Notes: generated from the sequence alone by a model not told the origin. Counted from the first letter of the stretch, positions 1 through 8,432 are shown. The stretch is DNA of 46,187 bases from Spirochaetota bacterium (GCA_029554345.1 JAKPJF010000021.1:1-46187), one strand, 5' to 3'. Made by a program: numbers and translations.

Positions 1-214
1 TAGTTTCCGCACGGAGGCGGAAACATTGCCCGAGAGAAAGACTCAGTCTTTTGCGGGAGACAGCAAGAATTACCTCAGAGATGTGTGCGAAAGAAATATT
101 GATGTCAAATATCGAAACGGACATGGATGGACGTTGAGAAAGAGAAATAATCGATTGATATCAAAGACGAATTCAGGCTGGGTGAGGGCGCAAAACCGTA
201 TCAATTTTTACTGA
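1..214 (+). CDS. C-terminal fragment of an unrecognised ORF, open at the window edge
   Basis: The frame is open from base 2 to the TGA at 212-214, so this may be the 3' end of a gene that begins outside the window. The translation is basic and polar. A stretch reading NIDVKYRNGHGWT loosely resembles the start of an ankyrin repeat, but no full repeat follows, so I assign no function. The first 25 bases form a strong hairpin (3-10 with 17-24), which could equally belong to a structured or intergenic element. This may not be a real gene. Confidence 0.2.
   Translation, partial: SFRTEAETLPERKTQSFAGDSKNYLRDVCERNIDVKYRNGHGWTLRKRNNRLISKTNSGWVRAQNRINFY
3..24. repeat. Perfect 8-bp hairpin at the left window edge
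   Basis: GTTTCCGC (3-10) and GCGGAAAC (17-24) are exact reverse complements around a 6-base loop. No T-run follows, so it is not an obvious terminator. It lies inside the open frame at the edge, and its role is unknown. Confidence 0.4.
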
Positions 215-241
215 TATACAAAGTGTTTTTTGTACTTATTG

Positions 242-278
242 TTGACGAATTGTTTCGTGTATATTACTATTATATACA
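242..278 (+). promoter_or_regulatory. Promoter and putative operator of the BrnT-type TA pair
   Basis: TTGACG (242-247) and TACTAT (265-270) are separated by 17 bases. An inverted repeat TGTATAT (258-264) / ATATACA (272-278) straddles the -10 box and touches the ATG at 278. Type II TA operons are usually autorepressed by the antitoxin or complex, so this is the natural operator candidate. The predicted transcription start falls on the start codon, suggesting a leaderless mRNA. Confidence 0.5.
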
Positions 279-592
279 TGAATAATCCGATTGTCTTTGA
301 TTCCCTTACGGGATTTGACTGGGATGAAGGAAATATTTCTAAGAATTGGAACAGCCATAAGGTTTCTGCCGGCGAATCTGAAGAAGTATTTTTTAATGAA
401 CCTTTCTTTGTTTTTGACGATGATATACATTCTCTTTCTGAGAAAAGATTTTTCATTCTTGGAGAAACAAATGCCGGCAGAGAGTTATTCATTGTTTTTA
501 CCGTGAGAAAAAATAGGATACGTGTTATTTCTTCTCGTGACATGCACAGGAAGGAAAGGAGAGAGTATGAAAAACTTAAAGCAAATTCCTGA
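278..592 (+). CDS. brnT: BrnT family type II toxin
   Basis: This is a predicted ribonuclease toxin of the BrnT family (RelE-like fold), about 104 residues and normal for the family. Family hallmarks are an N-terminal FDWDEGNISKNWNSHKVS segment, a central HSLSEKRFFILG strand region, and a C-terminal RIRVISSRDMHRKERREYE motif with the conserved basic residues. The ATG at 278 was chosen because homology starts there. An upstream GTG-type extension would run through the promoter and operator. No Shine-Dalgarno sequence precedes the start. The gene overlaps the antitoxin start by 26 bases. Function is inferred from the family. Confidence 0.85.
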   Translation: MNNPIVFDSLTGFDWDEGNISKNWNSHKVSAGESEEVFFNEPFFVFDDDIHSLSEKRFFILGETNAGRELFIVFTVRKNRIRVISSRDMHRKERREYEKLKANS

Positions 593-842
593 TTTTAAAA
601 ATGAAGCTGAAGAATTTGATTTCTGGTCAAAAAATGATGCTTCCGATTTTTTTAGCATCGCTGAGGCTAAACGTGTTAACTTCAAAAACCTGAAGCCCTC
701 TACTCAGAGTATTTCTATCAGATTACCGGAATCTCTTTTGGAAAGAATAAAAGTGATCGCTAATAAAAACGATGTTCCTTATCAGTCTCTCATTAAGATG
801 TATTTGTCTGAACGGGTAAATGAAGAATTGATTAAAAATTAA
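567..842 (+). CDS. brnA: CopG-type antitoxin partner of BrnT
   Basis: The protein is about 91 residues. The N-terminal half (IPDFKNEAEEFDFW) is the segment typical of CopG-like antitoxins of the PF12441 type, thought to contact the toxin. The C-terminal half (SISIRLPESLLERIKVIA, then PYQSLIKMYLSERV) is a ribbon-helix-helix DNA-binding unit. The ATG at 567 has a good AGGAAAGGAG ribosome-binding site inside the end of the toxin gene, so the pair is translationally coupled. It should neutralise the toxin and repress the shared promoter. An upstream TTG frame extension (from 522) was rejected because it precedes the ribosome-binding site and the homology. Confidence 0.8.
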   Translation: MKNLKQIPDFKNEAEEFDFWSKNDASDFFSIAEAKRVNFKNLKPSTQSISIRLPESLLERIKVIANKNDVPYQSLIKMYLSERVNEELIKN

Positions 843-856
843 AGTCGGCTATCTTT

Positions 857-1333
857 CTATCTCGCGAATATTGTAAGCAGTGTTATAACTGTCGCGATGA
901 TTGTAAAGCCTGCGCTTGTCATCCACATCATCATGGTGAATTTCCTGTTCACATCATCGAAGCGCTTATCGACTTGTTCAAAGCGGTTGTCCATGTTTTT
1001 CTGTATCAATTCAAAGCGTGTGTCCATACTTTTCTGCATCATTTCAAAACGCTTGTCGACAGAACTAAAACGTTCATCCATCTGTTTCTGCATGGACTCA
1101 AAGCGTTTGTCCATCTGGGTGAAACCGAACTGCATCGTTTCGTTCTGTTTCAGTATTATTTCTCGCTGGCTTCTGAGTTCTTCTTCGATGCGGGTCATGC
1201 GTTCTATGAGCTGAATGTCGTAAGGACGCAGCTGCACTACATTGCTTTTCGCGCCGAAACGGTCGAAGTTTGATTCGATGTATGAACCGATCTGTTCAAG
1301 CTGTTCTTTCGTAAATTCCATAATGACACTCAT
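857..1333 (-). CDS. Coiled-coil protein with C-terminal membrane anchor, repeat-rich
   Basis: This protein of about 158 residues has no assigned function. An N-terminal helical segment is followed by tandem units of the form MDxRFExxQKx, with 11-residue units interspersed with 7-residue MDxRFxx units. This makes a mixed hendecad/heptad coiled coil over roughly residues 75-130. The last 25 residues (MMWMTSAGFTIIATVITLLTIFA) form one membrane helix, so it is probably tail-anchored. It recalls coiled-coil, C-terminal-TM families such as DUF1640 or the Borrelia Bdr proteins, but that is analogy only. I chose the ATG at 1333 because GAGG lies 8 bases upstream. A TTG four codons earlier is possible. 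It sits between two TA modules. Confidence 0.7.
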   Translation of the reverse strand: MSVIMEFTKEQLEQIGSYIESNFDRFGAKSNVVQLRPYDIQLIERMTRIEEELRSQREIILKQNETMQFGFTQMDKRFESMQKQMDERFSSVDKRFEMMQKSMDTRFELIQKNMDNRFEQVDKRFDDVNRKFTMMMWMTSAGFTIIATVITLLTIFAR

Positions 1334-1526
1334 TTGCTGCCTCAAAATATTATCATTTACGCCTTATGTCAAGGTTTTATCTAACAATATATACGTAATC
1401 CGGCTGAGCTTTTTCGGTAAGAATTATAGAATATATGTAAATAATGCAATTTTACTCCATGCATTAAATTTTCGGAATCATTTATAGGCGGTCGATCGCG
1501 CAATGTTTTGGTTTTTTAATATTCAC

Positions 1527-1560
1527 TTGACTTCATGTTTGGTTTTGCTTTAATTGATTT
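1527..1560 (+). promoter_or_regulatory. Promoter of the RelE/XRE TA pair, apparently leaderless
   Basis: TTGACT (1527-1532) and TTAATT (1550-1555) have a 17-base spacer, and the ATG follows only 5 bases after the -10 box. No ribosome-binding site is present. The transcript would begin at or beside the initiation codon. Confidence 0.4.
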
Positions 1561-1923
1561 ATGTGGGAAATTGAACGGACTGATGAAATTGCGCTTTGGA
1601 TTATGAGTCTTGATGAAGATGCCCGTCAGGCAGTTTTGAAAAGTTTGCTGATTTTGCGTGAAATCGGTCCGAATCTCGGCAGGCCGTATGTTGATAGTCT
1701 TAAACAGAGCCGCTATCAAAACATGAAAGAGTTAAGAATTCAGAACAAACTTAGAGTATATCGCATACTGTTTATTTTCGATCCAAAAAGAAAAGCTGTT
1801 CTGTTAATAGGCGGAGATAAAAGAGGAAAAAAAGATTTTTATAGTATAATGATTCCAGCAGCTGAAAAGTTATATGATAAATACCTTAAAAAAAGGGGCA
1901 TAGATGAAAACAAAAAAAAATAG
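1561..1923 (+). CDS. RelE/HigB-type toxin (phage Gp49-like family)
   Basis: The protein is 120 residues, normal for the PF05973-type RelE/HigB family of ribosome-dependent mRNA interferases. The landmarks are the RPYVDSLKQSRYQNMKELRI strand-turn region, the RVYRILFIFDPKRKAVLLIGGDKRGK core, and a helical, lysine-rich C-terminus. The gene precedes an XRE antitoxin and overlaps it by 20 bases, the toxin-first order usual for HigBA. The start has no Shine-Dalgarno sequence but begins with the family's WEIERTDE strand. The activity is inferred from the family. Confidence 0.8.
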   Translation: MWEIERTDEIALWIMSLDEDARQAVLKSLLILREIGPNLGRPYVDSLKQSRYQNMKELRIQNKLRVYRILFIFDPKRKAVLLIGGDKRGKKDFYSIMIPAAEKLYDKYLKKRGIDENKKK

Positions 1924-2224
1924 CATTATAGATGAAATATCATCATCTTTACCTGAGAAAAAAATAAGAAAAGCCTATGCTGAAGCAGAGAAAGCCATAT
2001 TGCAGATTCGTTTGTCTGAAATAAGAGAGAAAAGAGGAATTAGGCAGGAAGATCTTAAAACATTTTCTCAGTCAGGTGTTTCAAAACTTGAATCAAGAAA
2101 GGATATGAAAATATCTACGCTGATCGAATATCTGGATAATCTCGGTCTTGGGATTGAAATAAAAGCATATCCGAAGAATAATAAAAATAAATCAGAAAAA
2201 GAGATACTGATATTGAAGGCATAG
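1904..2224 (+). CDS. XRE-family antitoxin
   Basis: The protein is 106 residues with a helix-turn-helix around residues 35-75 (LSEIREKRGIRQEDLK, then SGVSKLESRKDMKISTLIEYL). It also has an N-terminal helix that in related HigA-type antitoxins contacts the toxin. The start at 1904 has AGGGG just upstream and lies within the toxin gene, implying coupled translation. It is likely both antidote and autorepressor. The HTH has lost a few residues compared with canonical XRE (the TQ.elA segment reads RQEDLKTFSQS), but the fold should hold. Confidence 0.8.
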   Translation: MKTKKNSIIDEISSSLPEKKIRKAYAEAEKAILQIRLSEIREKRGIRQEDLKTFSQSGVSKLESRKDMKISTLIEYLDNLGLGIEIKAYPKNNKNKSEKEILILKA

Positions 2225-2330
2225 TATTACCTCAGGCAGTTAATATCCCATCTATTATAAAGTTATTATTTTATTGACAGGCGTTTCTTTTCTGCATGGA
2301 TGATTTCATTTGTGATGACATGGAGGCTTT

Positions 2331-2825
2331 ATGAGCGATCTTTCAACAACCGCGTATTGCGGACTATTCTGCGAAACATGTTCCGTTTATATATTTTCCC
2401 GCACAAATGAAAACGCGCTTGAGGCACTGGCCTCCAAATTCGGCATGACGAAAGAAGAGATGCGCTGTAAAGGATGCCGTTCGGATAAGCTTAGCGTTTA
2501 CTGCGAAAAATGTTCATTTACGGCCTGTGCTTCACAAAAAGGAATTTTGAACTGCGAAGACTGCGCCGAATTTCCATGCGATAAACTTAAAGAATTTCAA
2601 AAGCAGATGCCTCACCGTGCTGAACTCTTTGAATCGGCAGAATGCAGAAAGAATCTCGGCATAGACAAATGGAAAGAAAAGATCGCCGCAGATTATTCAT
2701 GTGAAAAATGCGGAAACGTCAATTCGCCGTATTTCGTCAAATGTGCAAAATGCGGAAATATGCCGTCGAGCCCGTTTTTTGAAAGGCATTCGGCAGAAAT
2801 AAAGAAACACCTCAAAATTGACTGA
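2331..2825 (+). CDS. DUF3795-type cysteine-rich protein
   Basis: The protein is 164 residues with about 20 cysteines. The N-terminus (TTAYCGLFCETCSVY) matches DUF3795-type proteins, with CxxxCxxC-like groups continuing through MRCKGCRS, YCEKCSFTACA and NCEDCAEFPC. The C-terminus adds a separate zinc-ribbon (CEKCG then CAKCG, residues about 123-143). It is probably a Zn-binding protein, and an Fe-S cluster is possible. Function is unknown in the family. A strong GGAGG precedes the ATG. It appears monocistronic. Confidence 0.7.
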   Translation: MSDLSTTAYCGLFCETCSVYIFSRTNENALEALASKFGMTKEEMRCKGCRSDKLSVYCEKCSFTACASQKGILNCEDCAEFPCDKLKEFQKQMPHRAELFESAECRKNLGIDKWKEKIAADYSCEKCGNVNSPYFVKCAKCGNMPSSPFFERHSAEIKKHLKID

Positions 2826-2878
2826 TTTCTTTATCAATACTCCGCAAATTATCCATAAAAAGTTCTTGCCAATAGTGC

Positions 2879-2902
2879 TTACCCTAATAGAAGGAAGGGT
2901 AA
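2879..2902. promoter_or_regulatory. Inverted repeat upstream of glyS
   Basis: TTACCCT (2879-2885) and AGGGTAA (2896-2902) are exact inverted copies with a 10-base spacer, 18 bases before the glyS start. It could be an operator or a small leader hairpin. No T-box features are visible in the short leader. Confidence 0.35.
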
Positions 2903-2920
2903 TACTGTTTGGGAGAATTT

Positions 2921-4996
2921 ATGTTTGATAAAGCCAATCTTTTGTTTGAAATAGGTTCTGAAGAAATTCCTGCCGGATACATACCTCCGGCGCTTGAAAA
3001 TATTAAAAAAATGATGTCGGATAAGCTTTCAACCGCAAGAATTGATTTTTCTGTGATTGAAGTTTATGCGACTCCGAGACGTATTACCGCTGTTCTCTGC
3101 GGCGTTTCGGACACACAGAGAGACGAGATTCTTGAGCTGAAGGGACCTTCCGCTGACAGAGGATATTCTGAAGACGGCAAACCGACTCCGGCTCTTCTAG
3201 GTTTTCTCAAAGGAAACGATGTAGAAGAAAAAGATCTTGAGATTCAGGAAACCCCGAAAGGTAAATATTATTTCGCCAAAAAGAAAATGAAAAGCGGAAA
3301 GACCGAAGAAATTCTTCCGGAGCTTCTTTCTTCTGTTATCAAAGAACTTCCTTTTCCGAAAAAGATGAAGTGGGGAACTAAGCAGATAGGTTATCCGCGT
3401 CCGATAAGATACATTCTCACTCTTTTCAATGATAAGGTTCTTGCCTTCGATGTTGACGGAATAGTTTCTTCAAATTTGACGCGCGGTCATTATGTTCAGT
3501 CGGGTTCCATGATTGAAATTAAAAAGATTTCCGAATATAAATCGAAGCTCAAAGACGCAGGTGTTTTTCTCGATCAGAACGAAAGACGCGAAATGATTAA
3601 GGCTGAACTTGCTTCAGCGGCAAAGAAAGCCGGCGGTGTTTTGGTAGATGACGAAGAACTTGTTTCCATTGTAACATACCTTGTGGAAAAACCCCATGCG
3701 GTAGTCTGCGAGTTCAATTCCGATTATCTCAAAATTCCTGACATAGTTCTCATTACCGAAATGCGCGAGCATCAGAAATATTTTGCCGTGAGATCGGAAG
3801 ACGGCAAGCTCACAAATAAATTCCTCGTTGTTTCGAATAATCCCGCGACATCATTCGTCAAAGACGGAAACGAGCGCGTCATCAGGGCGCGTTTTTCAGA
3901 CGCGGAATTCTTTTTCAACGAAGACAGAAAGCACAAACTTGAAAGCAAAATTGAATCACTGAAAACCGTTCTCTTTCATAAAGAGCTCGGTTCTATATAT
4001 GACAAAGTCGAAAGAGTAAGAAAGACAGCTTCGGTTATTTCAAAACAGCTCAAACTCGATGCTGCTGTTTGTTCCAAAATCGACCGGGCGGTGCTTCTTT
4101 CGAAGGCTGATCTCAACACTTCGATGGTCATGGAATTTACATCGCTTCAGGGAAAGATGGGCCGCATTTACGCGCTTATGGACGGCGAGGATCAGCTCGT
4201 TGCTGACGCGATTGAGGATCATTACCGTCCGCGTTTTCAGGGCGATGCGGTTCCTTCATCTATTGTATCTGTTGTTCTTTCATCCGCAGAAAAAATCGAC
4301 AATATCATGGGTTCTTATTCAGTCGGAAATATTCCTAAGGGTTCACAGGATCCCTATGCTTTGCGCCGTCAGGCGAACGCGGTTGCCGACCTTTTCATAA
4401 AGAACCGCCTGAACGCCGATATCGCGCTTATTCTTGATGAATGCGCTTCAATGTACAAAGACGGAAAAAATCTTGTTTCCAAGGTTCTTGAATTCTTTTC
4501 TGCCCGTGTAAATACAATATTTGCGGATGCAGGTTTCGCTCATGACGAAATCGACGCGTGTCTTTCTCTCGGTGAATATGATTACTACGATTTGTTTCTC
4601 CGTGCCGGTGTTTTGAATAAATTCCGCAAAGCTGAAGATTTCTCCGCAATGCTTCTAGGTTTCAAGCGTATTAATAACATTTATAATTCGTTCAGAAGCA
4701 AGAATGAGAATTATACTCTTGATCTAAACGAAAAACTTTTCTCGGCGGATGCCGAAAAAAATCTTCATTCGTTTTTTGTGTCGAAGAAGGACGCCATTGA
4801 TTCGGCAATCGCTTCAAAAAATTACGATGCGGTTTTTTCTGTTTTAACAGAAGCGAAATCCCATATCGATAAATTCTTTGATGATGTAATGGTTATGGAT
4901 AAAGACACGGCTCTCAGAGATAACCGTCTCGCGCTATTGGAGTCAATTGTATTAAGATTCAGGGGATTGATTGATTTTTCAAAGATTTCCGATTGA
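2921..4996 (+). CDS. glyS: Glycyl-tRNA synthetase beta subunit
   Basis: The protein is about 691 residues, full length for the family. The start LLFEIGSEEIPAGYI is diagnostic of the beta subunit. The interior RGH, EMREHQKYFAV and GSQDPYALRRQANAV motifs are also typical, the last belonging to the C-terminal helical and anticodon-binding portion. Beta pairs with the catalytic alpha subunit (glyQ) to charge tRNA-Gly. I see no glyQ in this window, although the two are commonly adjacent. The ATG at 2921 is favoured by GGGAG six bases upstream. A TTG at 2909 is in frame but lies upstream of that site. Confidence 0.95.
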   Translation: MFDKANLLFEIGSEEIPAGYIPPALENIKKMMSDKLSTARIDFSVIEVYATPRRITAVLCGVSDTQRDEILELKGPSADRGYSEDGKPTPALLGFLKGNDVEEKDLEIQETPKGKYYFAKKKMKSGKTEEILPELLSSVIKELPFPKKMKWGTKQIGYPRPIRYILTLFNDKVLAFDVDGIVSSNLTRGHYVQSGSMIEIKKISEYKSKLKDAGVFLDQNERREMIKAELASAAKKAGGVLVDDEELVSIVTYLVEKPHAVVCEFNSDYLKIPDIVLITEMREHQKYFAVRSEDGKLTNKFLVVSNNPATSFVKDGNERVIRARFSDAEFFFNEDRKHKLESKIESLKTVLFHKELGSIYDKVERVRKTASVISKQLKLDAAVCSKIDRAVLLSKADLNTSMVMEFTSLQGKMGRIYALMDGEDQLVADAIEDHYRPRFQGDAVPSSIVSVVLSSAEKIDNIMGSYSVGNIPKGSQDPYALRRQANAVADLFIKNRLNADIALILDECASMYKDGKNLVSKVLEFFSARVNTIFADAGFAHDEIDACLSLGEYDYYDLFLRAGVLNKFRKAEDFSAMLLGFKRINNIYNSFRSKNENYTLDLNEKLFSADAEKNLHSFFVSKKDAIDSAIASKNYDAVFSVLTEAKSHIDKFFDDVMVMDKDTALRDNRLALLESIVLRFRGLIDFSKISD

Positions 4997-5003
4997 GGTA
5001 TAA

Positions 5004-6926
5004 ATGCTCGATTCTGCACTGAGTTCTTATGAACAGGCAAGGAAGCTCGCTAAAGCTTCTTACATGGAAAATGTTTCGGCCGGTAGATCAGGCTATCTTC
5101 CTTCGCTCGACGGTATTCTCGGCAATGCCGAAGTTGCGAGCGAAGTAAACATCGGAATCATAGAAGTTCCGCTCAAAAAAGTTGTCGGAACTTATTCCCA
5201 TTCGCGTGCGAGCGCATTTTCAGCAAATTTCATGCCTCTTGCGCCGATTGATTCCGAATTCAGCGGAAAATGGAAATCACTTTATTCCGCTCATCTGACG
5301 GAAGGAATACGCGACTATATAATCGCCTATGAATATCTCAACTGGTTCTATGTCAAAGAAGGCAATAAACGCGTCAGCATTCTGAAATATTTTGACGCTG
5401 CATCAGTCACTGCTGAAGTACGCCGTCTTATACCGAAGAAAGACGATTCTGATTTAACCAACAGAATTTATTATGAGTTTCTTGATTTCAACCGCATAAC
5501 GGGAGTTTCTTCTGTTTGGTTTACCGTCGACGGCGGTTTTTCGCGACTGCTCGAACACATGGAATCATATACCGGCAAGCTGATTCCTTCGCTGACGAAA
5601 TACGAATCATACATGATTAACTGTTTCAATCCGTTCCGTTCTATTTATCACGCGAACGGAGGCGGACGCCTTAAGATTACTACCGGCGACGCTTTTGTCA
5701 AATTCCTTGAAGTTTACGGCGATGATAATCTTATAGATTCTGACGACTCAGGGCGAATAAAAAAATTCATTGATGAGCTTGAGAACATGGAGTCTCATCC
5801 TCTGAAAATCGTTACCGAGCCGGTTAAAGATTCCGGCAAAAAAATATTCAATCCGTTTAATTTTGTTACACCGCGCAAGGACAGCATCAAGGCCGCATTC
5901 GTATACGCGAAAAATATTAATGATTCGGGATGGACTTACGCGCATGAACTCGGAAGGCTTCATGTGGCGAATGCTTTCGGGGACAATGTACTTCTTGATT
6001 TTGCAGATTCAGTTCCGGAAAATATTGACGCTTATGATACTATAAAAAAACTCGCAGAAGAAGGCAATGAGCTTATATTTACGACATCACCGACGTTTTT
6101 GAATCCGACTCTGAAGGCGGCCCTTGAATATCCGAAAGTGAAATTCTTCAACTGTTCGGAAGCTAATTCGTATAAGAATGTCGTAACGTTTTTCGGACGT
6201 ATTCATGAACCGCGTTATCTGATGGGCATCATTGCAGGTTCATTGACCCGCACCAATAAGATCGGTTACATTGCCAGATGTCCGCTTCCTGAAGTAATAG
6301 AATCAGTAAACGCTTTTGCTCTCGGAGTAAAACTCGTTAATCCATATGCCGAAGTTCTTATCAAGTGGATGAATAAGAATGAATATACCGGTTTCAATCC
6401 TGAGCTTACCGGAGAACTTCTCGTTGAAGGCGTCGATATTATAAACGGCGATTCGCTTCCTGTTCCGGGCGACCGCGGAAAGACATGCGGACTTTTTTCG
6501 ACTGCCTATGATCAGAACGCCGGAAGATTTATTCCTTCGTGTCAATATGCTATTCCGATATGGCATTGGGGAATATTTTATGAAAAGGTAGTGCGTGCGG
6601 TCTTGAACGGCACATGGGGTTCTGTCTTTGAATCGGCCGGAGCAAGCGTCAGACCGGTTAATTTCTGGTGGGGAATGGATTCGGGTCTTGTTGATATTTT
6701 TTATTCACTTACTCATGTTCCGCGCGAAACACAGAGGCTTATTGACTTCTTTAAAAAGATGATAATGCAGAATGAATATTCTATTTTCAACGGGCCTATT
6801 TATGATCAGAAAGGAGAACTCAGGGTTTCAGAAGGTCAACTCGCTACTTTTGATCAGATATTCAACATGGACTGGCTGTGCGACAACATTTCCGGAACCA
6901 TAGATGACGGATATGTTTCTGATTAA
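5004..6926 (+). CDS. Cytoplasmic BMP/PnrA-like substrate-binding protein with N-terminal ParB-like domain
   Basis: The protein is 640 residues without a signal peptide. Residues about 1-240 contain segments such as VNIGIIEVPLKKVVG, EYLNWFYVKEGNKRVSILKYF and GVSSVWF. These are typical of large two-part proteins, known from anaerobic Firmicutes, in which an N-terminal ParB/sulfiredoxin-like region precedes a BMP (basic membrane lipoprotein, PnrA-like) domain. Residues about 290-560 are the BMP domain (KAAFVYAKNINDSGWTYAHE, IFTTSP, RYLMGIIAGSLTRTNKIGYI). Lack of export suggests a cytoplasmic nucleoside-like ligand sensor rather than a transporter subunit. It lies 7 bases after glyS, probably in the same transcript, and overlaps the next (convergent) gene's stop by 4 bases. 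Confidence 0.75.
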   Translation: MLDSALSSYEQARKLAKASYMENVSAGRSGYLPSLDGILGNAEVASEVNIGIIEVPLKKVVGTYSHSRASAFSANFMPLAPIDSEFSGKWKSLYSAHLTEGIRDYIIAYEYLNWFYVKEGNKRVSILKYFDAASVTAEVRRLIPKKDDSDLTNRIYYEFLDFNRITGVSSVWFTVDGGFSRLLEHMESYTGKLIPSLTKYESYMINCFNPFRSIYHANGGGRLKITTGDAFVKFLEVYGDDNLIDSDDSGRIKKFIDELENMESHPLKIVTEPVKDSGKKIFNPFNFVTPRKDSIKAAFVYAKNINDSGWTYAHELGRLHVANAFGDNVLLDFADSVPENIDAYDTIKKLAEEGNELIFTTSPTFLNPTLKAALEYPKVKFFNCSEANSYKNVVTFFGRIHEPRYLMGIIAGSLTRTNKIGYIARCPLPEVIESVNAFALGVKLVNPYAEVLIKWMNKNEYTGFNPELTGELLVEGVDIINGDSLPVPGDRGKTCGLFSTAYDQNAGRFIPSCQYAIPIWHWGIFYEKVVRAVLNGTWGSVFESAGASVRPVNFWWGMDSGLVDIFYSLTHVPRETQRLIDFFKKMIMQNEYSIFNGPIYDQKGELRVSEGQLATFDQIFNMDWLCDNISGTIDDGYVSD

Positions 6927-7528
6927 AATTCGAGAAGCTGGTATTCGTAGCTGTTAATTATCTTTGTGTTATTTTTTGTGATTGAGCGCTCGGTGTCTCC
7001 GTAATTGAGATGCTGATGTCCGTGAAAATGATATGCGGGTTGATATGTTTCTATAAGTTTCGTAAAACACTTAAAGCCCGTATGGCAGAGGTCTTTGCCG
7101 TCACCGAGTCCGAAAGCAGGCGCGTGCGACACGAAAATATCAACTCCTTTGTTGAATAGAATATACGGCTTTAGCTTCAAAAGCCTCCTGCTCATTTCAG
7201 ATTCCGTATATTGGTGATTTCTGCTGTTGTAGAACTGGCTTCCGCCAAGCCCCATTATTCTTAAACCCTTATATTTTATGAATTTGCCGTCAATCGAATC
7301 GCATCCTTCAGGCGGAATGGTTTTATAAAGCGTGTCGTGATTTCCGTGAACGTAAAAAAGAGGGACATTTGTTATCGTAACAAGGAAACTTAGAAATTCG
7401 GGTTTTAAATCGCCGGTAGAAATTATAAAATCCAAACCGGAAAATCTGTCATAATCGTAGTGTTCCCATATGTACTGCGATTCTTTGTCGCCGACTAATA
7501 ATATTTTCATTTCATATTCCGGTGACAT
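6923..7528 (-). CDS. Calcineurin-like metallophosphoesterase
   Basis: The protein is 201 residues. The metallophosphoesterase motifs appear in order: VGDKES (the first Asp, with the usual DxH replaced by DxE), ISTGDL, HGNHDT, VSHAP and HFHGHQH. They supply the ligands for a dinuclear metal site. The first motif departs from DxH but is consistent within a subfamily with GDE/GDK starts. AAGGA lies about 6 bases before the ATG at 7528; an ATG at 7510 is the alternative. The substrate is unknown. The gene converges on the preceding BMP gene, sharing a TTAA at the stops. Confidence 0.85.
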   Translation of the reverse strand: MSPEYEMKILLVGDKESQYIWEHYDYDRFSGLDFIISTGDLKPEFLSFLVTITNVPLFYVHGNHDTLYKTIPPEGCDSIDGKFIKYKGLRIMGLGGSQFYNSRNHQYTESEMSRRLLKLKPYILFNKGVDIFVSHAPAFGLGDGKDLCHTGFKCFTKLIETYQPAYHFHGHQHLNYGDTERSITKNNTKIINSYEYQLLEF

Positions 7529-7604
7529 ATTTTTCCTTCAACCGGCGCTATTTCGTCAACACATTAATTCTATTTCGCAAGTGTGATTGTTAATCGTTTT
7601 GTGT

Positions 7605-8432
7605 TTATGTAAATATTTCATTCTGCGGATACTCAGTTCCGGCAACTGTTCTGTTAATGCGGACGATTTTTTCTATTTTTGCAATATCGACCTTGAAAGC
7701 GTTCGCGGGGCAAATAACCGCACAGTGATAGCAATAAGCGCATTCTGATGAGATTCTGCTTACATTCCCGCTGATTTTTATTGCACCATCAGGGCATTCT
7801 CTGATGCATCTTCCGCACTTATTGCATTTTGATTCATCAAAAGAAATATTCTGCCGGCGCAGAAAACCTATTATTTTTCCGAACGGATAAATGATTTTTA
7901 TTACTTTTTTCTGATAAGCGAGGATTGACTTCGTTTTGCTGAAGCTGATAGGTGAAAAATTCTTTGAATTAAGTCTTTTAAAGAAATCTTCGAGTACAAG
8001 TCTGGTTTCATTGTCCGGGTATCCGTCAGTCTTCCAGAAATGCGGCGCTGTTATTTTTGCCGCCCCGCAAAGAGGTATATTGTTTTTTTTCAGTATACGT
8101 GAAATATTAAGGAGAGCTTTTCCGGATGTTACACCTCCATAGGTAACAAGAGCGAAACCGGATTTAATATTAGAATGGCTGAGGATACCTGAAAGATTCT
8201 CTTTCAGGTATCTGTCGAGCGTTTTGAATATTCTCAGATGATAAACAGGCGAAGCTATTCCGATAAGATCAGCATTTTTAATCAGCACTGCTGCAGATTC
8301 GCACTTTACTTCAGGCTTTGAAATGTCAAGAGCAATGAAGTCGTGCCCGTTATTTTGAAAAATACTGCCGAGAAAATTTACTGCTTTTTTAGTCGTTCCG
8401 TTTGGAGAAATGTATAATACAACTGTTTTCAT
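7605..8432 (-). CDS. EFR1-type flavodoxin-ferredoxin fusion
   Basis: The protein is 275 residues. Residues 1-160 form a flavodoxin-like domain (VVLYISPNGTTKKAV phosphate loop, IGIASPVYHLR, FALVTYGG). Residues 200-245 hold a two-[4Fe-4S] ferredoxin domain with C203-C206-C209-C213 and C231-C234-C237-C241. This matches the EFR1 family of small electron-transfer proteins common in anaerobes. It is the last gene of a three-gene operon with a monooxygenase-like gene and a TetR regulator. Redox partner and role are unknown; it may feed electrons to the neighbouring protein. Confidence 0.85.
   Translation of the reverse strand: MKTVVLYISPNGTTKKAVNFLGSIFQNNGHDFIALDISKPEVKCESAAVLIKNADLIGIASPVYHLRIFKTLDRYLKENLSGILSHSNIKSGFALVTYGGVTSGKALLNISRILKKNNIPLCGAAKITAPHFWKTDGYPDNETRLVLEDFFKRLNSKNFSPISFSKTKSILAYQKKVIKIIYPFGKIIGFLRRQNISFDESKCNKCGRCIRECPDGAIKISGNVSRISSECAYCYHCAVICPANAFKVDIAKIEKIVRINRTVAGTEYPQNEIFT

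Noticed and set aside
230-277. Longer start for the BrnT frame
   Set aside because: The extension covers the promoter and the inverted repeat and has no family similarity.
2821-2920. T-box or glycine riboswitch upstream of glyS
   Set aside because: The leader is under 100 bases and shows no T-box sequence or terminator-antiterminator pair.
4059-4400. 113-residue frame inside glyS
   Set aside because: It is an out-of-frame shadow of a clearly conserved gene, with a composition rich in Arg and no motif.
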